Positions 7,608 through 17,571 of a stretch of DNA of 64,000 nucleotides are shown piece after piece. This DNA comes from Pseudonocardia broussonetiae. GTDB taxonomy: Bacteria; Actinomycetota; Actinomycetes; Mycobacteriales; Pseudonocardiaceae. A model generated the notes under the pieces. It was not told the DNA's origin, did no database searches, and worked only from the letters and a program-made list of their open reading frames with translations. Position numbers and translations under genes: made by a program. Every line of letters begins with the position of its first letter. Within the stretch, counting starts at the first letter, position 1. The stretch is taken from contig NZ_CP053564.1 of the NCBI RefSeq assembly GCF_013155125.1, forward strand, positions 3,355,501 to 3,419,500. Direction: 5' to 3'.

Positions 7608-10600
7608 TCAGGACCACGACGTGATCGGGTTGCCCCGCCACCGCGTGCCCGCGGGCACCTCGTCGCCGCGGGTGACGAGCGAGCCGGGGCCGACCGTCGT
7701 GCCGGCGCCGATGCCCGCGCCGGGCAGCACGATGCCGTGCGGGCCGAGGGTGGCGCCGTCCGCGAGCCGGACCGGGGACATGCTCATGATCCGATCATGG
7801 AACAGGTGGGTCTGCACGACGCACCCGCGGTTGACGGTGGCGCCGTCCCCGATCGCGACGAGGTCGGACTCCGGCAGCCAGTACGTCTCGACCCACGCCC
7901 CGCGCCCGATCGACGCCCCCATCGCGCGCAGCCACGCCGACAGCACCGGCGTCCCGGTGGCCGGGCCGACCAGCCACGGCACGGCCAGGACCTCGACGAA
8001 CGTGTCGGCGAGCTCGTCGCGCCACACGAACGCGCTCCACAGCGGGTGCTCGACGGCGCGGAACCGGCCGACCAGCACCCACTTCGCCAGCACGGCGGTC
8101 GACGCGGCCAGCACGCCCGCGACCAGCACGAACGGCCCGGCCAGCGCCGCCGCCACGAGGACGCCCGCGGCCTGCCAGACGGCCAGCACGGCGGTCAGGA
8201 CGAGGACGGCGAGCGTCGCGGACAGCACGACCGGCACCACCCGGCACAACTCGACGAGCGCCCGGGCCAGCCGCAGCCGCCGCGGCGGGTGGAACGTGCG
8301 GGCGGTGTCGGCGTCGCCCGCGGAGCGCTGCAGCGGCATCGGCGGCAGGCCCAGGTAGGACGAGCCCTTCTTGGCCTTGCGCGGCGTCGCCGACAGCACG
8401 CCGACCAGCCCGCGGTTGGGCACCGAGCGCCCCGGCGCCGTCATCCCGGAGTTGCCCAGGAACGCCTGCTTGCCGATCCGGCTCGGCGCCACGTGCAGCC
8501 ACCCGCCGCGCAGCTCGTAGGTGCCGACGAGGGTGTCGTCGGCGAGGAACGCGCCGTCCGCGACGGTCGTCATGCGGGGCAGCGCGACGACCGTCGAGAT
8601 CTCGACGTCGCGCCCGACCGTCGCGCCGAGCGCGCGCAGCCAGTGCGGCGTCAGCGAGCTCGCGTAGAGGGGGAACAGGCCGGTGCGGGCCATGCCCATC
8701 AGCCGCTCGGTGGTCCAGACCTGCCAGCCGGTGCGCCCGTGGACGGGGTGGTAGCCCGCCGCCATGCCGACGCCGAGCAGCCGCACGGCCACCAGCACGA
8801 GCAGGGCGTACGTGACGAGGTGGGCCAGCGTGGCGACGGGGACGGCCAGCAGCGACCCGGTGCCGACGACGAGCGCGAGCCCGGGCAGCGCGGCCACGGC
8901 GGGCAGCAGCCCGAGCGCGGCCGAGGTCAGGGCGTAGACCGCGACCCAGGCGCGCGACCGCGGGGCCGGGTCGGCGGGCCACTCCAGCCGCGAGCGGCCG
9001 GTGCGGGCGGCGGGGGAGCCGGCGACGCGCTGCCCGGCGGGCACCGCGCCCTCCACCGTCGACCCGGCGACGAACTCGGCGCCCTTCCCGATCCGGGTGC
9101 CCGGCAGCAGCGTGCTGCGCGCGCCGACGCGGGCGCCGGCGCCGATCCGGATGCGCCCGACGTGCACGAGGTCGCCGTCGACCCAGTGCCCGGACAGGTC
9201 CACCTCGGGCTCCACCGACGCGCCGCGGCCCACCTTGAGCAGGCCGGTGACGGGCGGCGGGGCGTGCAGGTGGACGTCGGCGCCGACCCGCGCGCCCAGC
9301 AGCCGGGCGTAGCGCAGCGTCCAGGACGCCCCGGCCACACCGGTGACGCCGGAGCGCTCGGCGAGCCGCTCCGCCGCCCAGATCCGCAGGTGCACCGACC
9401 CGGCGCGCGGGTAGGTGCCCGGCCCGACCCCGCGCAGCAGCAGCCGGGCGCCGCCCGCCGCCACCGCGACGCGCCCGGCCGGGCTGAACAGCGCGACCCA
9501 GGCCAGGGCGAGCGCCCACCACGGCACAACGATGCCGGGCCCGGTGCCGACGAGCGCGGCGACGGTCGACACCGCGCCCGCGACGGCCGTCCAGCGCAGC
9601 CCGACCAGCAGCAGCACCGGCAGCGACAGCAGCGCCTGCAGGAACCCGGTGCGCGCGGGCACCGGGGCGACCTCGCGGACCGTGGCCTCCCCGCCGCGCA
9701 GCGCGTCGACGTGGGCGGCGAGCGCGCCCAGGCGCGGGTGGCGGTAGAGGTCGTCGACGGCCACCTGCGGGTGCCGCGTCCGGATCCGCGCGACGAGCTG
9801 GGCCGCGGTGAGGCTGCCCCCGCCCAGGGAGAAGAAGTCGGCCGACGGCCCGGACACGCCCGCGCCGAGGATCTCCGCGAAGCCCTCCGCGAGCCAGGCC
9901 TCGGTCGGCGTCAGCCCGGCGGCGGAGGCGGTGGCCAGCGGCCAGGGCAGCGCATCGCGGTCGACCTTGCCCGAGGTGCGGGTCGGCAGCTCGTCGACGA
10001 CGGCGAGCAGCGGCACCAGCGCGGCCGGTAGGCGCTCGCGCAGGGCGGCCGCCGCGGCGTCGTGGTCGAGGTCGGCCGCCGCCACGTACCCGACGAGGAC
10101 CTGGTTGCCCGCCGTCGTGCGCCGGACCGCCGCCGCGGCCCCGCGGACGCCGGGCAGCGCGGCCAGCGCGGCGTCGACCTCGCCGAGCTCGATGCGCCGC
10201 CCGCCCAGCTTGACCTGCTCGTCGGCGCGGCCCAGGAACACCAGGCCCTCGGGCTCGGCGCGCACGACGTCGCCGCTGCGGTAGGCGCGGTCCCAGCCCA
10301 ACGCGGGGGCGGGCGCGAACTTCTCGGCGTCCTTGGCCGCGTCGAGGTAGCGGGCCAGCCCGACGCCGCCGATCACGAGCTCGCCGGTGCCGCCCATCGC
10401 GACCGGCTCGCCCGCCGCGTCGACGACGGCGAGCTCCCAGCCGTCCAGGGGCAGCCCGATCCGCACGGGGGCGTCGGCGTGCAGCGGCGCCGCGCAGGCG
10501 ACGACGGTGGCCTCGGTGGGGCCGTAGGTGTTCCAGACCTCGCGCCCCTCGACGGCGACGCGCGCGGCCAGCTCCGGCGGGCAGGCCTCGCCGCCGAAGA

Positions 10601-11417
10601 TCAGCAGCCGGACCTCCTCCAGCGCGTCGGCGGGCCACAGCGCGGCGAGCGTCGGCACGGTGGAGACGACGGTGATGCGCTGGGCGCGCAGCCACGGCCC
10701 GAGGTCGACGCCGGTGCGCACCAGCGCGCGCGGCGCCGGCACCAGGCAGGCGCCGTGGCGCCAGGCCAGCCACATCTCCTCGCAGGAGGCGTCGAAGGCG
10801 ACCGAGAGCCCGGCCAGGACGCGGTCCCCGGGGCCGATCGGCTCGTCGCCGTGCTCCTCGCCGCCCAGGAACAGCCGCGCCTCGGCGTCGACGAAGGCGG
10901 CCGCGGACCGGTGGGTGACCGCGACGCCCTTCGGCGTGCCGGTGGAGCCGGAGGTGAAGATGATCCAGGCGTCGTCGTCGGGCCCCGGGCGTCCGGGACG
11001 GCCGTTGGGCGCGCCGACGACGTCGAGGCCCGCGTCGGTCAGCACCGCGCAGACCGCGGCCTCGCCGAACACGAGCGCGGCGCGCTCCTCGGGGTCGTCG
11101 GCGTCGACCGGCACGTACGCGGCGCCCGCCGCGAGCACGCCGAGGACGGCGACGTAGAGCCCGGCGGTGCCCGACGAGCGGCGGACGCCGACGCGGTCGC
11201 CCACGCCGATCCCGGCCGCGACCAGCTCCGCGCGCAGCGCGTCGACCTCCTGGGCCAGGCCGCGGTAGGTCAGCAGCGTCCCGGCGGCGTCGACGGCGGG
11301 CTCGTGCGGGACGAGTTCGGCCGTGGCCGCGAGGACGTCGAGGAGGGTGCGCCCGGGGGGCGTCGGACCCGCCGTGAAGCGGGCAGGGACGAGTGCGGGC
11401 GCGAGCGCGAGGGTCAC
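7608..11417 (-). CDS. Pls/PosA-type membrane NRPS (poly-lysine synthetase-like)
   Basis: A 1269-residue single-module synthetase. The adenylation domain (about 20-490) has [13 protein letters not shown] near 152, FDAS at 208-211, NTYGPTE at 296-302, [11 protein letters not shown] near 396 and [10 protein letters not shown] (Lys484). The carrier domain has FFSLGGGSL (phosphopantetheine Ser535). There is no condensation or thioesterase domain. Instead come three membrane-plus-soluble blocks: helices near 596-645, 825-890 and 1060-1115, alternating with hexapeptide-repeat acyltransferase-like regions. That is the architecture of epsilon-poly-L-lysine synthetase Pls. By-eye alignment with GrsA gives the pocket code DAESIGTVVK, close to the lysine code DAESIGSVCK I recall for bacitracin. 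GTG 11417 has GGAAGG upstream. It is followed at once by the M1 peptidase gene. Confidence 0.88.
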   Translation of the reverse strand: MTLALAPALVPARFTAGPTPPGRTLLDVLAATAELVPHEPAVDAAGTLLTYRGLAQEVDALRAELVAAGIGVGDRVGVRRSSGTAGLYVAVLGVLAAGAAYVPVDADDPEERAALVFGEAAVCAVLTDAGLDVVGAPNGRPGRPGPDDDAWIIFTSGSTGTPKGVAVTHRSAAAFVDAEARLFLGGEEHGDEPIGPGDRVLAGLSVAFDASCEEMWLAWRHGACLVPAPRALVRTGVDLGPWLRAQRITVVSTVPTLAALWPADALEEVRLLIFGGEACPPELAARVAVEGREVWNTYGPTEATVVACAAPLHADAPVRIGLPLDGWELAVVDAAGEPVAMGGTGELVIGGVGLARYLDAAKDAEKFAPAPALGWDRAYRSGDVVRAEPEGLVFLGRADEQVKLGGRRIELGEVDAALAALPGVRGAAAAVRRTTAGNQVLVGYVAAADLDHDAAAAALRERLPAALVPLLAVVDELPTRTSGKVDRDALPWPLATASAAGLTPTEAWLAEGFAEILGAGVSGPSADFFSLGGGSLTAAQLVARIRTRHPQVAVDDLYRHPRLGALAAHVDALRGGEATVREVAPVPARTGFLQALLSLPVLLLVGLRWTAVAGAVSTVAALVGTGPGIVVPWWALALAWVALFSPAGRVAVAAGGARLLLRGVGPGTYPRAGSVHLRIWAAERLAERSGVTGVAGASWTLRYARLLGARVGADVHLHAPPPVTGLLKVGRGASVEPEVDLSGHWVDGDLVHVGRIRIGAGARVGARSTLLPGTRIGKGAEFVAGSTVEGAVPAGQRVAGSPAARTGRSRLEWPADPAPRSRAWVAVYALTSAALGLLPAVAALPGLALVVGTGSLLAVPVATLAHLVTYALLVLVAVRLLGVGMAAGYHPVHGRTGWQVWTTERLMGMARTGLFPLYASSLTPHWLRALGATVGRDVEISTVVALPRMTTVADGAFLADDTLVGTYELRGGWLHVAPSRIGKQAFLGNSGMTAPGRSVPNRGLVGVLSATPRKAKKGSSYLGLPPMPLQRSAGDADTARTFHPPRRLRLARALVELCRVVPVVLSATLAVLVLTAVLAVWQAAGVLVAAALAGPFVLVAGVLAASTAVLAKWVLVGRFRAVEHPLWSAFVWRDELADTFVEVLAVPWLVGPATGTPVLSAWLRAMGASIGRGAWVETYWLPESDLVAIGDGATVNRGCVVQTHLFHDRIMSMSPVRLADGATLGPHGIVLPGAGIGAGTTVGPGSLVTRGDEVPAGTRWRGNPITSWS

Positions 11418-11639
11418 GGTGCCTTCCGGGGCGGGGGGCTGCGGAGCAGGCGGCGGGGGCACGCGGGGCGCAGCGGTCGGCGGACACGTTAACGGGAGAT
11501 GACGCCGCGCGGGCGGGGACGTGCGGGAGTTCACGCCGGGCAAACACCGGGCGGTGGGAGGGGGGATGGCGGTAGCATCGACGCCGTCACACCGACTCGT
11601 GCCAGACGGCCCGGACGCAGAGAGCAGGCGGCGCAGCCC

Positions 11640-12710
11640 TTGACCCATCCCGACCCGGATTCGGTCCAGCCGGTCCAGTCCGTCCAGTCCCGCATGGCCG
11701 TTCCGGACGCCGCACTGCTCGCCCTCCTGGGGCGCCGCGACGAGACGCTGCGCATGGCCGAGGAGATGCTCGACGCCGACGTGCACGTCCGCGGCAACGA
11801 GCTCACCCTCTCCGGCGCCCCGGCCGACGTCGCGTTCGCCGAGCGCGTCTTCACCGAGCTGATCACGCTGGCCGAGCGCGGCCAGCAGGTCGCCCCCGAC
11901 GCCGTGCGCCGCACCGTCGAGATGCTCGGTGCCGGCGAGGAGACGCTGGGGGAGTCGCCCGCCGAGGTGCTCTCGCTCGACATCCTGTCCCGCCGCGGCA
12001 AGACGATCCGCCCGAAGACGCTCAACCAGAAGCGCTACGTCGACGCCATCGACGCGCACACGATCGTCTTCGGCATCGGCCCCGCGGGCACGGGCAAGAC
12101 CTACCTCGCCATGGCCAAGGCCGTGCAGGCGCTGCAGGCCAAGATGGTCAACCGCATCATCCTCACGCGCCCGGCCGTCGAGGCGGGGGAGCGGCTGGGG
12201 TACCTGCCCGGCACGCTGTTCGAGAAGATCGACCCGTACCTGCGCCCGCTCTACGACGCGCTGCACGACATGATCGACCCGGAGTCCATCCCGAAGCTGA
12301 TGGCCGCCGGCACGATCGAGGTGGCGCCGCTGGCCTACATGCGCGGCCGCACGCTCAACGACGCCTTCATCATCCTCGACGAGGCCCAGAACACCACGCC
12401 CGAGCAGATGAAGATGTTCCTGACGCGGCTGGGCTTCGGCTCGAAGATCGTCGTCACCGGCGACGTCACGCAGGTCGACCTGCCCGGTGGCGGCACCCGT
12501 TCGGGCCTGCACGTGGTGCGCGACATCCTCGACGGCGTCGACGACGTGCACTTCTCCGCGCTGTCGAGCCAGGACGTCGTGCGTCACCGGCTGGTGGCCG
12601 ACATCGTCGACGCGTACTCCCGCTGGGACGCCGAGACCGCCCGCCCCGACCTGCGCTCGGCGGCGCCGCGCAACGGCCCGCCGCAGGACCGCCGGGCCCG
12701 CCGGCGCTGA
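11640..12710 (+). CDS. phoH: PhoH-family ATPase (PhoH1 type)
   Basis: A PhoH-like P-loop ATPase. From the TTG at 11640 it is 356 residues, close to mycobacterial PhoH1. A KH-like N-terminal part (about 25-75) precedes the ATPase with Walker A GPAGTGKT (147-154), [16 protein letters not shown] and Walker [10 protein letters not shown]. The biological role is unsettled; the genomic link with ybeY suggests RNA metabolism. ATG 11694 is an alternative start. TAGCAT near 11571 is a likely -10 box. The 222-nt gap to the divergent synthetase start should hold both promoters. Confidence 0.92.
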   Translation: MTHPDPDSVQPVQSVQSRMAVPDAALLALLGRRDETLRMAEEMLDADVHVRGNELTLSGAPADVAFAERVFTELITLAERGQQVAPDAVRRTVEMLGAGEETLGESPAEVLSLDILSRRGKTIRPKTLNQKRYVDAIDAHTIVFGIGPAGTGKTYLAMAKAVQALQAKMVNRIILTRPAVEAGERLGYLPGTLFEKIDPYLRPLYDALHDMIDPESIPKLMAAGTIEVAPLAYMRGRTLNDAFIILDEAQNTTPEQMKMFLTRLGFGSKIVVTGDVTQVDLPGGGTRSGLHVVRDILDGVDDVHFSALSSQDVVRHRLVADIVDAYSRWDAETARPDLRSAAPRNGPPQDRRARRR

Positions 12711-12716
12711 CCCCGC

Positions 12717-12747
12717 ACCCCGATCGGCTCATCAAGCCGATCGGGGT
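12717..12747. terminator. Perfect 13-bp terminator hairpin after phoH
   Basis: ACCCCGATCGGCT, a CATCA loop and AGCCGATCGGGGT form an exact 13-bp stem starting 6 nt after the phoH stop. Its position between phoH and the next independently expressed gene supports termination. It has no strong T-tract. Confidence 0.75.
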
Positions 12748-12794
12748 CGGCGTGTGGCCGCGGCGGCGCGTCCGTCCGGGGTGAGGATGGCGCG

Positions 12795-14375
12795 GTGAGG
12801 TCCTCCCGCCGCGTCGCGTCCGCCGTCGTCCTGGCGGCGGCGCTGCTGCTCCCGGTGGCCGGTCCGGCCGCGGCCGACCCCGTCGTCTCGCCGCTGGCGC
12901 CCGCGCTGAACCCCTACTTCGCGCAGGAGCTCACCTGGGGCGCGTGCACGGACCTCGCGCGCACCGCCGCCGACCGCGAGGCCTACGCGAACCCGCAGTA
13001 CGACTGCGCGTTCCTCGAGGTGCCGCTCGACTACGGCGACCCGGCGGCGTCCACCGCCCGCATCGCGATGCTGCGGCAGAGGGCCCTCGACCCGGCCGCG
13101 CGGATCGGATCGCTGTTCGTCGACCCCGGGGGCCCCGGTGGCTCCGGCGTGAGCTTCCTGCCCGCACTGGCCGGGCTGCTCGGCGACGGGGAGGTCGCGC
13201 GCCGGTTCGACCTCATCGGCTTCGACCCGCGCGGCGTCGGCGTCAGCGAGCCGTCGATCGACTGCTCCACGACCGAGGAGGTCGACGCCGAGCGCGCCGA
13301 CCTCGACCTCGACACCTCGCCCGAGGGCGTCGCGCAGACCGAGGCCGAGTTCCGGGAGTTCGCGGACCGCTGCGCCGAGCGCGTCGGGCTCGACGTCCTG
13401 GAGAACGTCGGCACCCGTGACGTGGCCCGCGACCTGCAGATCGCGCACGAGGTCGTCGGCGACCCGCAGCTGACCTACCTCGGCTACTCCTACGGCACGT
13501 CGATCGGGACCGAGTTCGCCGAGCAGTTCCCGACGGAGGTGCGCGCGCTCGTCCTCGACGGCGCGGTCGACCCCTCGCTCGACCCGGTCGCGTCGCGCAC
13601 CACCCAGGCCCGCGGCTTCCAGCGCGCGTTCGACGGCTTCGCCGCGTACTGCGCCGCGCAGCCGGAGTGCCCGCTGGGCACCGACGCGGCCGGGGCGTCG
13701 GCGCGGGTGCAGGAGCTGCTCACGCCGCTGGTCGACGCGCCCGTCCCGACGTCGGACGCCGGGCGCGAGCTGGGCTACGCCGACGCCGTCACGGGGATGG
13801 TCCAGGCGCTCTACGCCGACTCGCTGTGGCCGCCGCTGCTCGACGGCCTGCGCCAGGTCGCCCGCGGCGACGGCACGAACCTGCTGATCCTCTCCGACAT
13901 CTACTACGACCGGGCCCCGGACGGCTCCTACGGCAACCTGCTGGAGGCGTTCCCGGTGATCAGCTGCATGGACGGGGACCGGCTCACCGACCGCGCGGTC
14001 GCCCGCGAGGTCAACGAGGCGAACCTGGCGCTCGCGCCGTTCCTCGACGCCGGGTACGGCGCGTCGGACGTGCTGGAGCTGTGCTCGTTCTGGCCGGTGC
14101 CGCCGACGAGCGACCCTGGCCCCGTCGACGCGCCCGGCCTGCCGCCGGTGCTGGTGGCCTCGTCCACCGGGGACCCCGCCACGCCCTACGAGGACGGCGT
14201 GTCGCTGGCGCGCCAGCTCTCGGCCCGGCTGCTCTCGGTCGACAACGACGGCCACACCGTCGTGCTGCAGGGGGTCAACGCCTGCGCCGACGAGGTGACC
14301 ACCCGCTACCTCGTCGATCTCGTCCTGCCGCCCGCCGACATGACCTGCGCGCGGCCGCCCGCCCCCGCCTCCTGA
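12795..14375 (+). CDS. Secreted alpha/beta-hydrolase, tripeptidyl aminopeptidase family
   Basis: A 526-residue secreted S33-type hydrolase. A Sec signal peptide (residues 1-about 28, ending AAADP) is followed by the aminopeptidase-like core: DPGGPGGSG oxyanion motif, DLIGFDPRGVGVS, nucleophile elbow GYSYGTSIG, and a C-terminal Asp in SSTGDPATPYE and His in DNDGHTVV. These match Streptomyces tripeptidyl aminopeptidases and SlpD/SlpE-like proteins, with the usual C-terminal TAP domain. Four or more Cys residues suggest disulfides outside the cell. It probably trims exported peptides; the substrate is unknown. Confidence 0.88.
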   Translation: MRSSRRVASAVVLAAALLLPVAGPAAADPVVSPLAPALNPYFAQELTWGACTDLARTAADREAYANPQYDCAFLEVPLDYGDPAASTARIAMLRQRALDPAARIGSLFVDPGGPGGSGVSFLPALAGLLGDGEVARRFDLIGFDPRGVGVSEPSIDCSTTEEVDAERADLDLDTSPEGVAQTEAEFREFADRCAERVGLDVLENVGTRDVARDLQIAHEVVGDPQLTYLGYSYGTSIGTEFAEQFPTEVRALVLDGAVDPSLDPVASRTTQARGFQRAFDGFAAYCAAQPECPLGTDAAGASARVQELLTPLVDAPVPTSDAGRELGYADAVTGMVQALYADSLWPPLLDGLRQVARGDGTNLLILSDIYYDRAPDGSYGNLLEAFPVISCMDGDRLTDRAVAREVNEANLALAPFLDAGYGASDVLELCSFWPVPPTSDPGPVDAPGLPPVLVASSTGDPATPYEDGVSLARQLSARLLSVDNDGHTVVLQGVNACADEVTTRYLVDLVLPPADMTCARPPAPAS

Positions 14376-14403
14376 CCCGGCGCCCGACCCGGCACCGGGG
14401 CGC

Positions 14404-15627
14404 TCAGGCCGGCAGGTACCGGTCGAGCATCGCGTTGCGCAGCTTGCCCGTCGGGTCGGTGCCCCGGGCCAGGTCGGCGAACTCCGGCAGGTGCTTCCAC
14501 AGCTCGCGCACCCGCTGCGGCGGGGTCGTGAAGACCTTGCCCCAGTGCGGGCGGGCGTCGAACGGGTCGAGCGCGGCCTCCACGGCGGCGACGGCCGGGG
14601 CGACGGCCGCGGCGTCGGGGACCCAGGTGAAGTGCACGGCGACGGAGTCGCGGCCCTGCGCGGCCGACAGCCACAGGTCGTCGGCGGCGACGCTGCGGAC
14701 CTCCGAGACCAGCAGCACCGGCGCGATCACGCCCGCCACCGCCTCCAGCGCCCGCAGCGCCGCCGGGGCCGCCGCGCGCGGCAGCAGGTACTCCGACTGC
14801 AGCTCCTCGCCACTGCTCGGGCGGAACCCGGCGCGGAAGTGGGGCAGCCGCTCGTGCCACGGGCCGGGGCGCCCGCCCTGGTCGGTGCAGTTGCCGGTGG
14901 GCTCGCCGCGGGTCATGTGCCGGGCGCCGTCGGCGGGCCGCCCGCCCATCCAGTGGTCCTCCGGCGGCCCCTGGCCGACGCGCCGCTTGAGCCAGACCTG
15001 GTCGAACACCGGGCGCTCCCAGTAGGTGAAGGCGCTGACGCTGTAGGCGTCGGCCAGCAGCTCGCCGAGGTGGTCGAAGCCGTGGAAGGGGACGTCGAGC
15101 ACCACCCACTGCGCGACGTCGAAGGCCGGCACCGTCCGCAGCGTCAGCGACGTGACGATCCCGAGCGCGCCCAGCGCCACCACCGACGACGGGCCGGACA
15201 CCGTGTCGAGGGACCCGTCGGCGCGCACCACGTCGGCCGAGACGACGGCCGTGGCGAGCACGCCGTTGCCGTCGCCGGAACCGTGGGTGCCGGTGGCGCA
15301 GGCGCCCGCGACGGAGATGTGGGGCAGGGAACCGAGGTTGGGCAGCGCGCGCCCGGCGGCGTGCAGCCGGCGCGCCAGCTCGGCGTAGGGCATCCCGCCC
15401 GGCACGGTGACGAGGTCGCCGTCGAGGTCGGTCTCCGCCGGCAGGCTGTCGAGGACGACCAGGTCACCGGGGGTGTCGGCGATCGGGGAGAACGAGTGGC
15501 CGGTGCCCAGGGCGCGCACGCGGTCGGACCCCGCGACCAGCTCCTGCAGCTCCGGCACCGACCGCGGGTGGTGCACCTCACGGGCGGAGAAGACGACGTT
15601 GCCGGCCCAGTTCCGCGCGCGAGTCAC
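14404..15627 (-). CDS. FAD-dependent aldono-lactone oxidase (gulonolactone oxidase family)
   Basis: A 407-residue flavoenzyme of the VAO/GULO family. The N-terminal FAD domain has [12 protein letters not shown], where the His is the usual covalent FAD attachment site, and [18 protein letters not shown]. The C-terminal ALO domain ends with [22 protein letters not shown]. Family members oxidise aldono-1,4-lactones (arabinono- or gulono-lactone), and M. tuberculosis Rv1771 is a relative. TAGGTT lies 7 nt before GTG 15627, so the transcript may be leaderless, which decides this start over GTG 15651. The gene is divergent from ybeY. Confidence 0.88.
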   Translation of the reverse strand: MTRARNWAGNVVFSAREVHHPRSVPELQELVAGSDRVRALGTGHSFSPIADTPGDLVVLDSLPAETDLDGDLVTVPGGMPYAELARRLHAAGRALPNLGSLPHISVAGACATGTHGSGDGNGVLATAVVSADVVRADGSLDTVSGPSSVVALGALGIVTSLTLRTVPAFDVAQWVVLDVPFHGFDHLGELLADAYSVSAFTYWERPVFDQVWLKRRVGQGPPEDHWMGGRPADGARHMTRGEPTGNCTDQGGRPGPWHERLPHFRAGFRPSSGEELQSEYLLPRAAAPAALRALEAVAGVIAPVLLVSEVRSVAADDLWLSAAQGRDSVAVHFTWVPDAAAVAPAVAAVEAALDPFDARPHWGKVFTTPPQRVRELWKHLPEFADLARGTDPTGKLRNAMLDRYLPA

Positions 15628-15668
15628 CGCGGGGAACCTACCCGGACCCACCGACTACCCTGGGTCTC

Positions 15669-16205
15669 GTGTCCATCGAGGTCAGCAACGAGTCCGGCGT
15701 CGCGATGGACGAGTCGCTCATCGTGTCGGTGGCGCGGTTCGCCCTCGACGCCATGCGGGTGAGCCCCGCCGTCGAGCTGGCGATCACCGCGGTCACGGAG
15801 GACGCGATGAGCGAGCTGCACGAGCGGTGGATGGAGGAGCCCGGCCCGACCGACGTCATGTCGTTCCCGATGGACGAGCTGCTCGACGAGTCCCGCCGCC
15901 CCGACGCCCCCGACATCGGCCCCGCCCTGCTCGGCGACATCGTGCTGTGCCCGGAGTTCGCGAAGGGCAACGCGCGCAAGGCCGGGCACCCGCTCGCCGA
16001 CGAGCTGCACCTGCTCACCGTGCACGGCGTCCTGCACCTGCTCGGCTACGACCACGGCGAACCCGAGGAGGAGCGCGAGATGTTCTCGCTCCAGGCCCGG
16101 CTGCTCGCCACCTGGCGCAGCTCGCGCGAGGAGGCCGCGGCCCGCGCGGCCCAGCGCCGCACCGACTCGGCCGTGCTCGGTGCCGCCGGCCTCGAGGACG
16201 GCTGA
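15669..16205 (+). CDS. ybeY: Endoribonuclease YbeY
   Basis: A 178-residue YbeY, the metal-dependent RNase for 16S rRNA 3'-end maturation and ribosome quality control. The zinc motif [11 protein letters not shown] supplies His119, His123 and His129. Other family segments are [21 protein letters not shown] and [12 protein letters not shown] charged, Ala-rich C-terminal tail (about 145-178) extends beyond the usual domain. TACCCT lies 7 nt upstream of the GTG start, so translation may be leaderless. It is followed by a CNNM gene, the conserved phoH-ybeY-CNNM order. Confidence 0.95.
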   Translation: MSIEVSNESGVAMDESLIVSVARFALDAMRVSPAVELAITAVTEDAMSELHERWMEEPGPTDVMSFPMDELLDESRRPDAPDIGPALLGDIVLCPEFAKGNARKAGHPLADELHLLTVHGVLHLLGYDHGEPEEEREMFSLQARLLATWRSSREEAAARAAQRRTDSAVLGAAGLEDG

Positions 16206-16224
16206 GCATGGACCGGAGTCGGGC

Positions 16225-17571
16225 GTGAACTGGAGCCTGATCGTCGCGGCCGTCGTCCTGGTGCCGCTGGCCGGGCTGTTCGCCGCCGCCGACGCGGCGC
16301 TGCTGTCGGTGTCGCGCGCCCGCGTCGACTCGCTGGTGCGGATGGGCCGGCCCGGTGCGCGGGCGCTCGCGGCCGTCGTCGACGACCGCCCCCGCCACGT
16401 CAACCTGCTGCTGCTCCTGCGCCTGGCCGCGGAGACGGCGGCCACGGTGCTGCTCACCGTCGCGCTGGTCGAGTCCTCGCTGTTCGAGGACACGGCACCG
16501 GTGTGGCCGGCCGCGCTGCTCGCCGGCGGGATCATGCTGGTCGTGTCCTACGTGCTCATCGGCGTCGGGCCGCGCACCCTGGGCCGCCAGCACCCCTACC
16601 GCCTCGCGATGCTGGTGGCCGCGCCGGTCCGCGCGCTGGCCCGGCTGCTGGGGCCGCTCACGTCGCTGCTGATCCTGGTCGGCAACGCGATCACCCCGGG
16701 GCAGGGCTTCCGGCAGGGGCCGTTCTCCTCGGAGGTCGAGCTGCGGGAGCTGGTCGACATGGCCAGCACCACCGGCGTCGTCGACGAGGACGAGCGCCAG
16801 ATGATCCACTCGGTGTTCGAGCTGGGCGACACCCTGGTCCGCGAGGTCATGGTGCCCCGGCCCGACGTCGTGTGGACCGAGTACGACACCCCCGTCGAGA
16901 AGGTCCTGCGGCTGGCGCTCAAGAGCGGCTACTCGCGCATCCCGGTGCTCGGGGAGAACATCGACGACATCGTCGGCGTCGCCTACCTCAAGGACCTGGT
17001 GGCGGCGTCGCACACGGGGGAGACGACGCTGTCGTCCGTCATGCGCCCGCCCGCGTTCGTGCCCGACAGCAAGCGCGTCGACGAGCTCCTCAAGGAGATG
17101 CAGGCGCAGCGCAAGCACATGGCGATCGTCGTCGACGAGTACGGCGGCACCGCGGGCGTCGTCACGATCGAGGACATCCTCGAGGAGATCGTCGGGGAGA
17201 TCGCCGACGAGTACGACGCCGAGGAGGTGCCCGACGTCCAGCCGCTGGAGAACGGGCGCCTGCGGCTGGCGGCGCGGCTGCCCGTCGACGACCTCGCCGA
17301 CCTGTTCCCCGGCATCGACGCCGACGACAACGACCTGACCGAGGCGGTCGAGGCCGCCGACGTCGAGACCGTCGGCGGCCTGCTCGCCCAGCGGCTGGGG
17401 CGCGTCCCGCTCCCCGGCGCGGTGGCGGAGGTCGCCGGCCTGCGGCTGCGGGCCGAGGGCGGCAAGGACGCCCGCGGACGCATCCGCATCACCACGGTGC
17501 TGGTCGAGCAGCTCGACCGGCCCGACGACGACACGACCGCCACCCCCACCAGCTTGGAGTCCACAGGATGA
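16225..17571 (+). CDS. CNNM/CorC-family transporter with CBS pair
   Basis: A 448-residue membrane protein of the hemolysin III/CNNM family, implicated in Mg or Co efflux. The DUF21 membrane domain occupies about 1-150 (LIVAAVVLVPLAGLFAAADA is the first helix). Two CBS domains follow (about 185-330), with VMVPRPDVVWTEYDTP and a final VVDEYGGTAGVVTIEDILEEIVGEI. The C-terminal CorC/HlyC domain (about 350-435) contains LPVDDLADLFPGI and TVGGLLAQRLGRVP. GTG 16225 starts 19 nt after ybeY. Its stop overlaps the next gene as ATGA. Confidence 0.93.
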   Translation: MNWSLIVAAVVLVPLAGLFAAADAALLSVSRARVDSLVRMGRPGARALAAVVDDRPRHVNLLLLLRLAAETAATVLLTVALVESSLFEDTAPVWPAALLAGGIMLVVSYVLIGVGPRTLGRQHPYRLAMLVAAPVRALARLLGPLTSLLILVGNAITPGQGFRQGPFSSEVELRELVDMASTTGVVDEDERQMIHSVFELGDTLVREVMVPRPDVVWTEYDTPVEKVLRLALKSGYSRIPVLGENIDDIVGVAYLKDLVAASHTGETTLSSVMRPPAFVPDSKRVDELLKEMQAQRKHMAIVVDEYGGTAGVVTIEDILEEIVGEIADEYDAEEVPDVQPLENGRLRLAARLPVDDLADLFPGIDADDNDLTEAVEAADVETVGGLLAQRLGRVPLPGAVAEVAGLRLRAEGGKDARGRIRITTVLVEQLDRPDDDTTATPTSLESTG

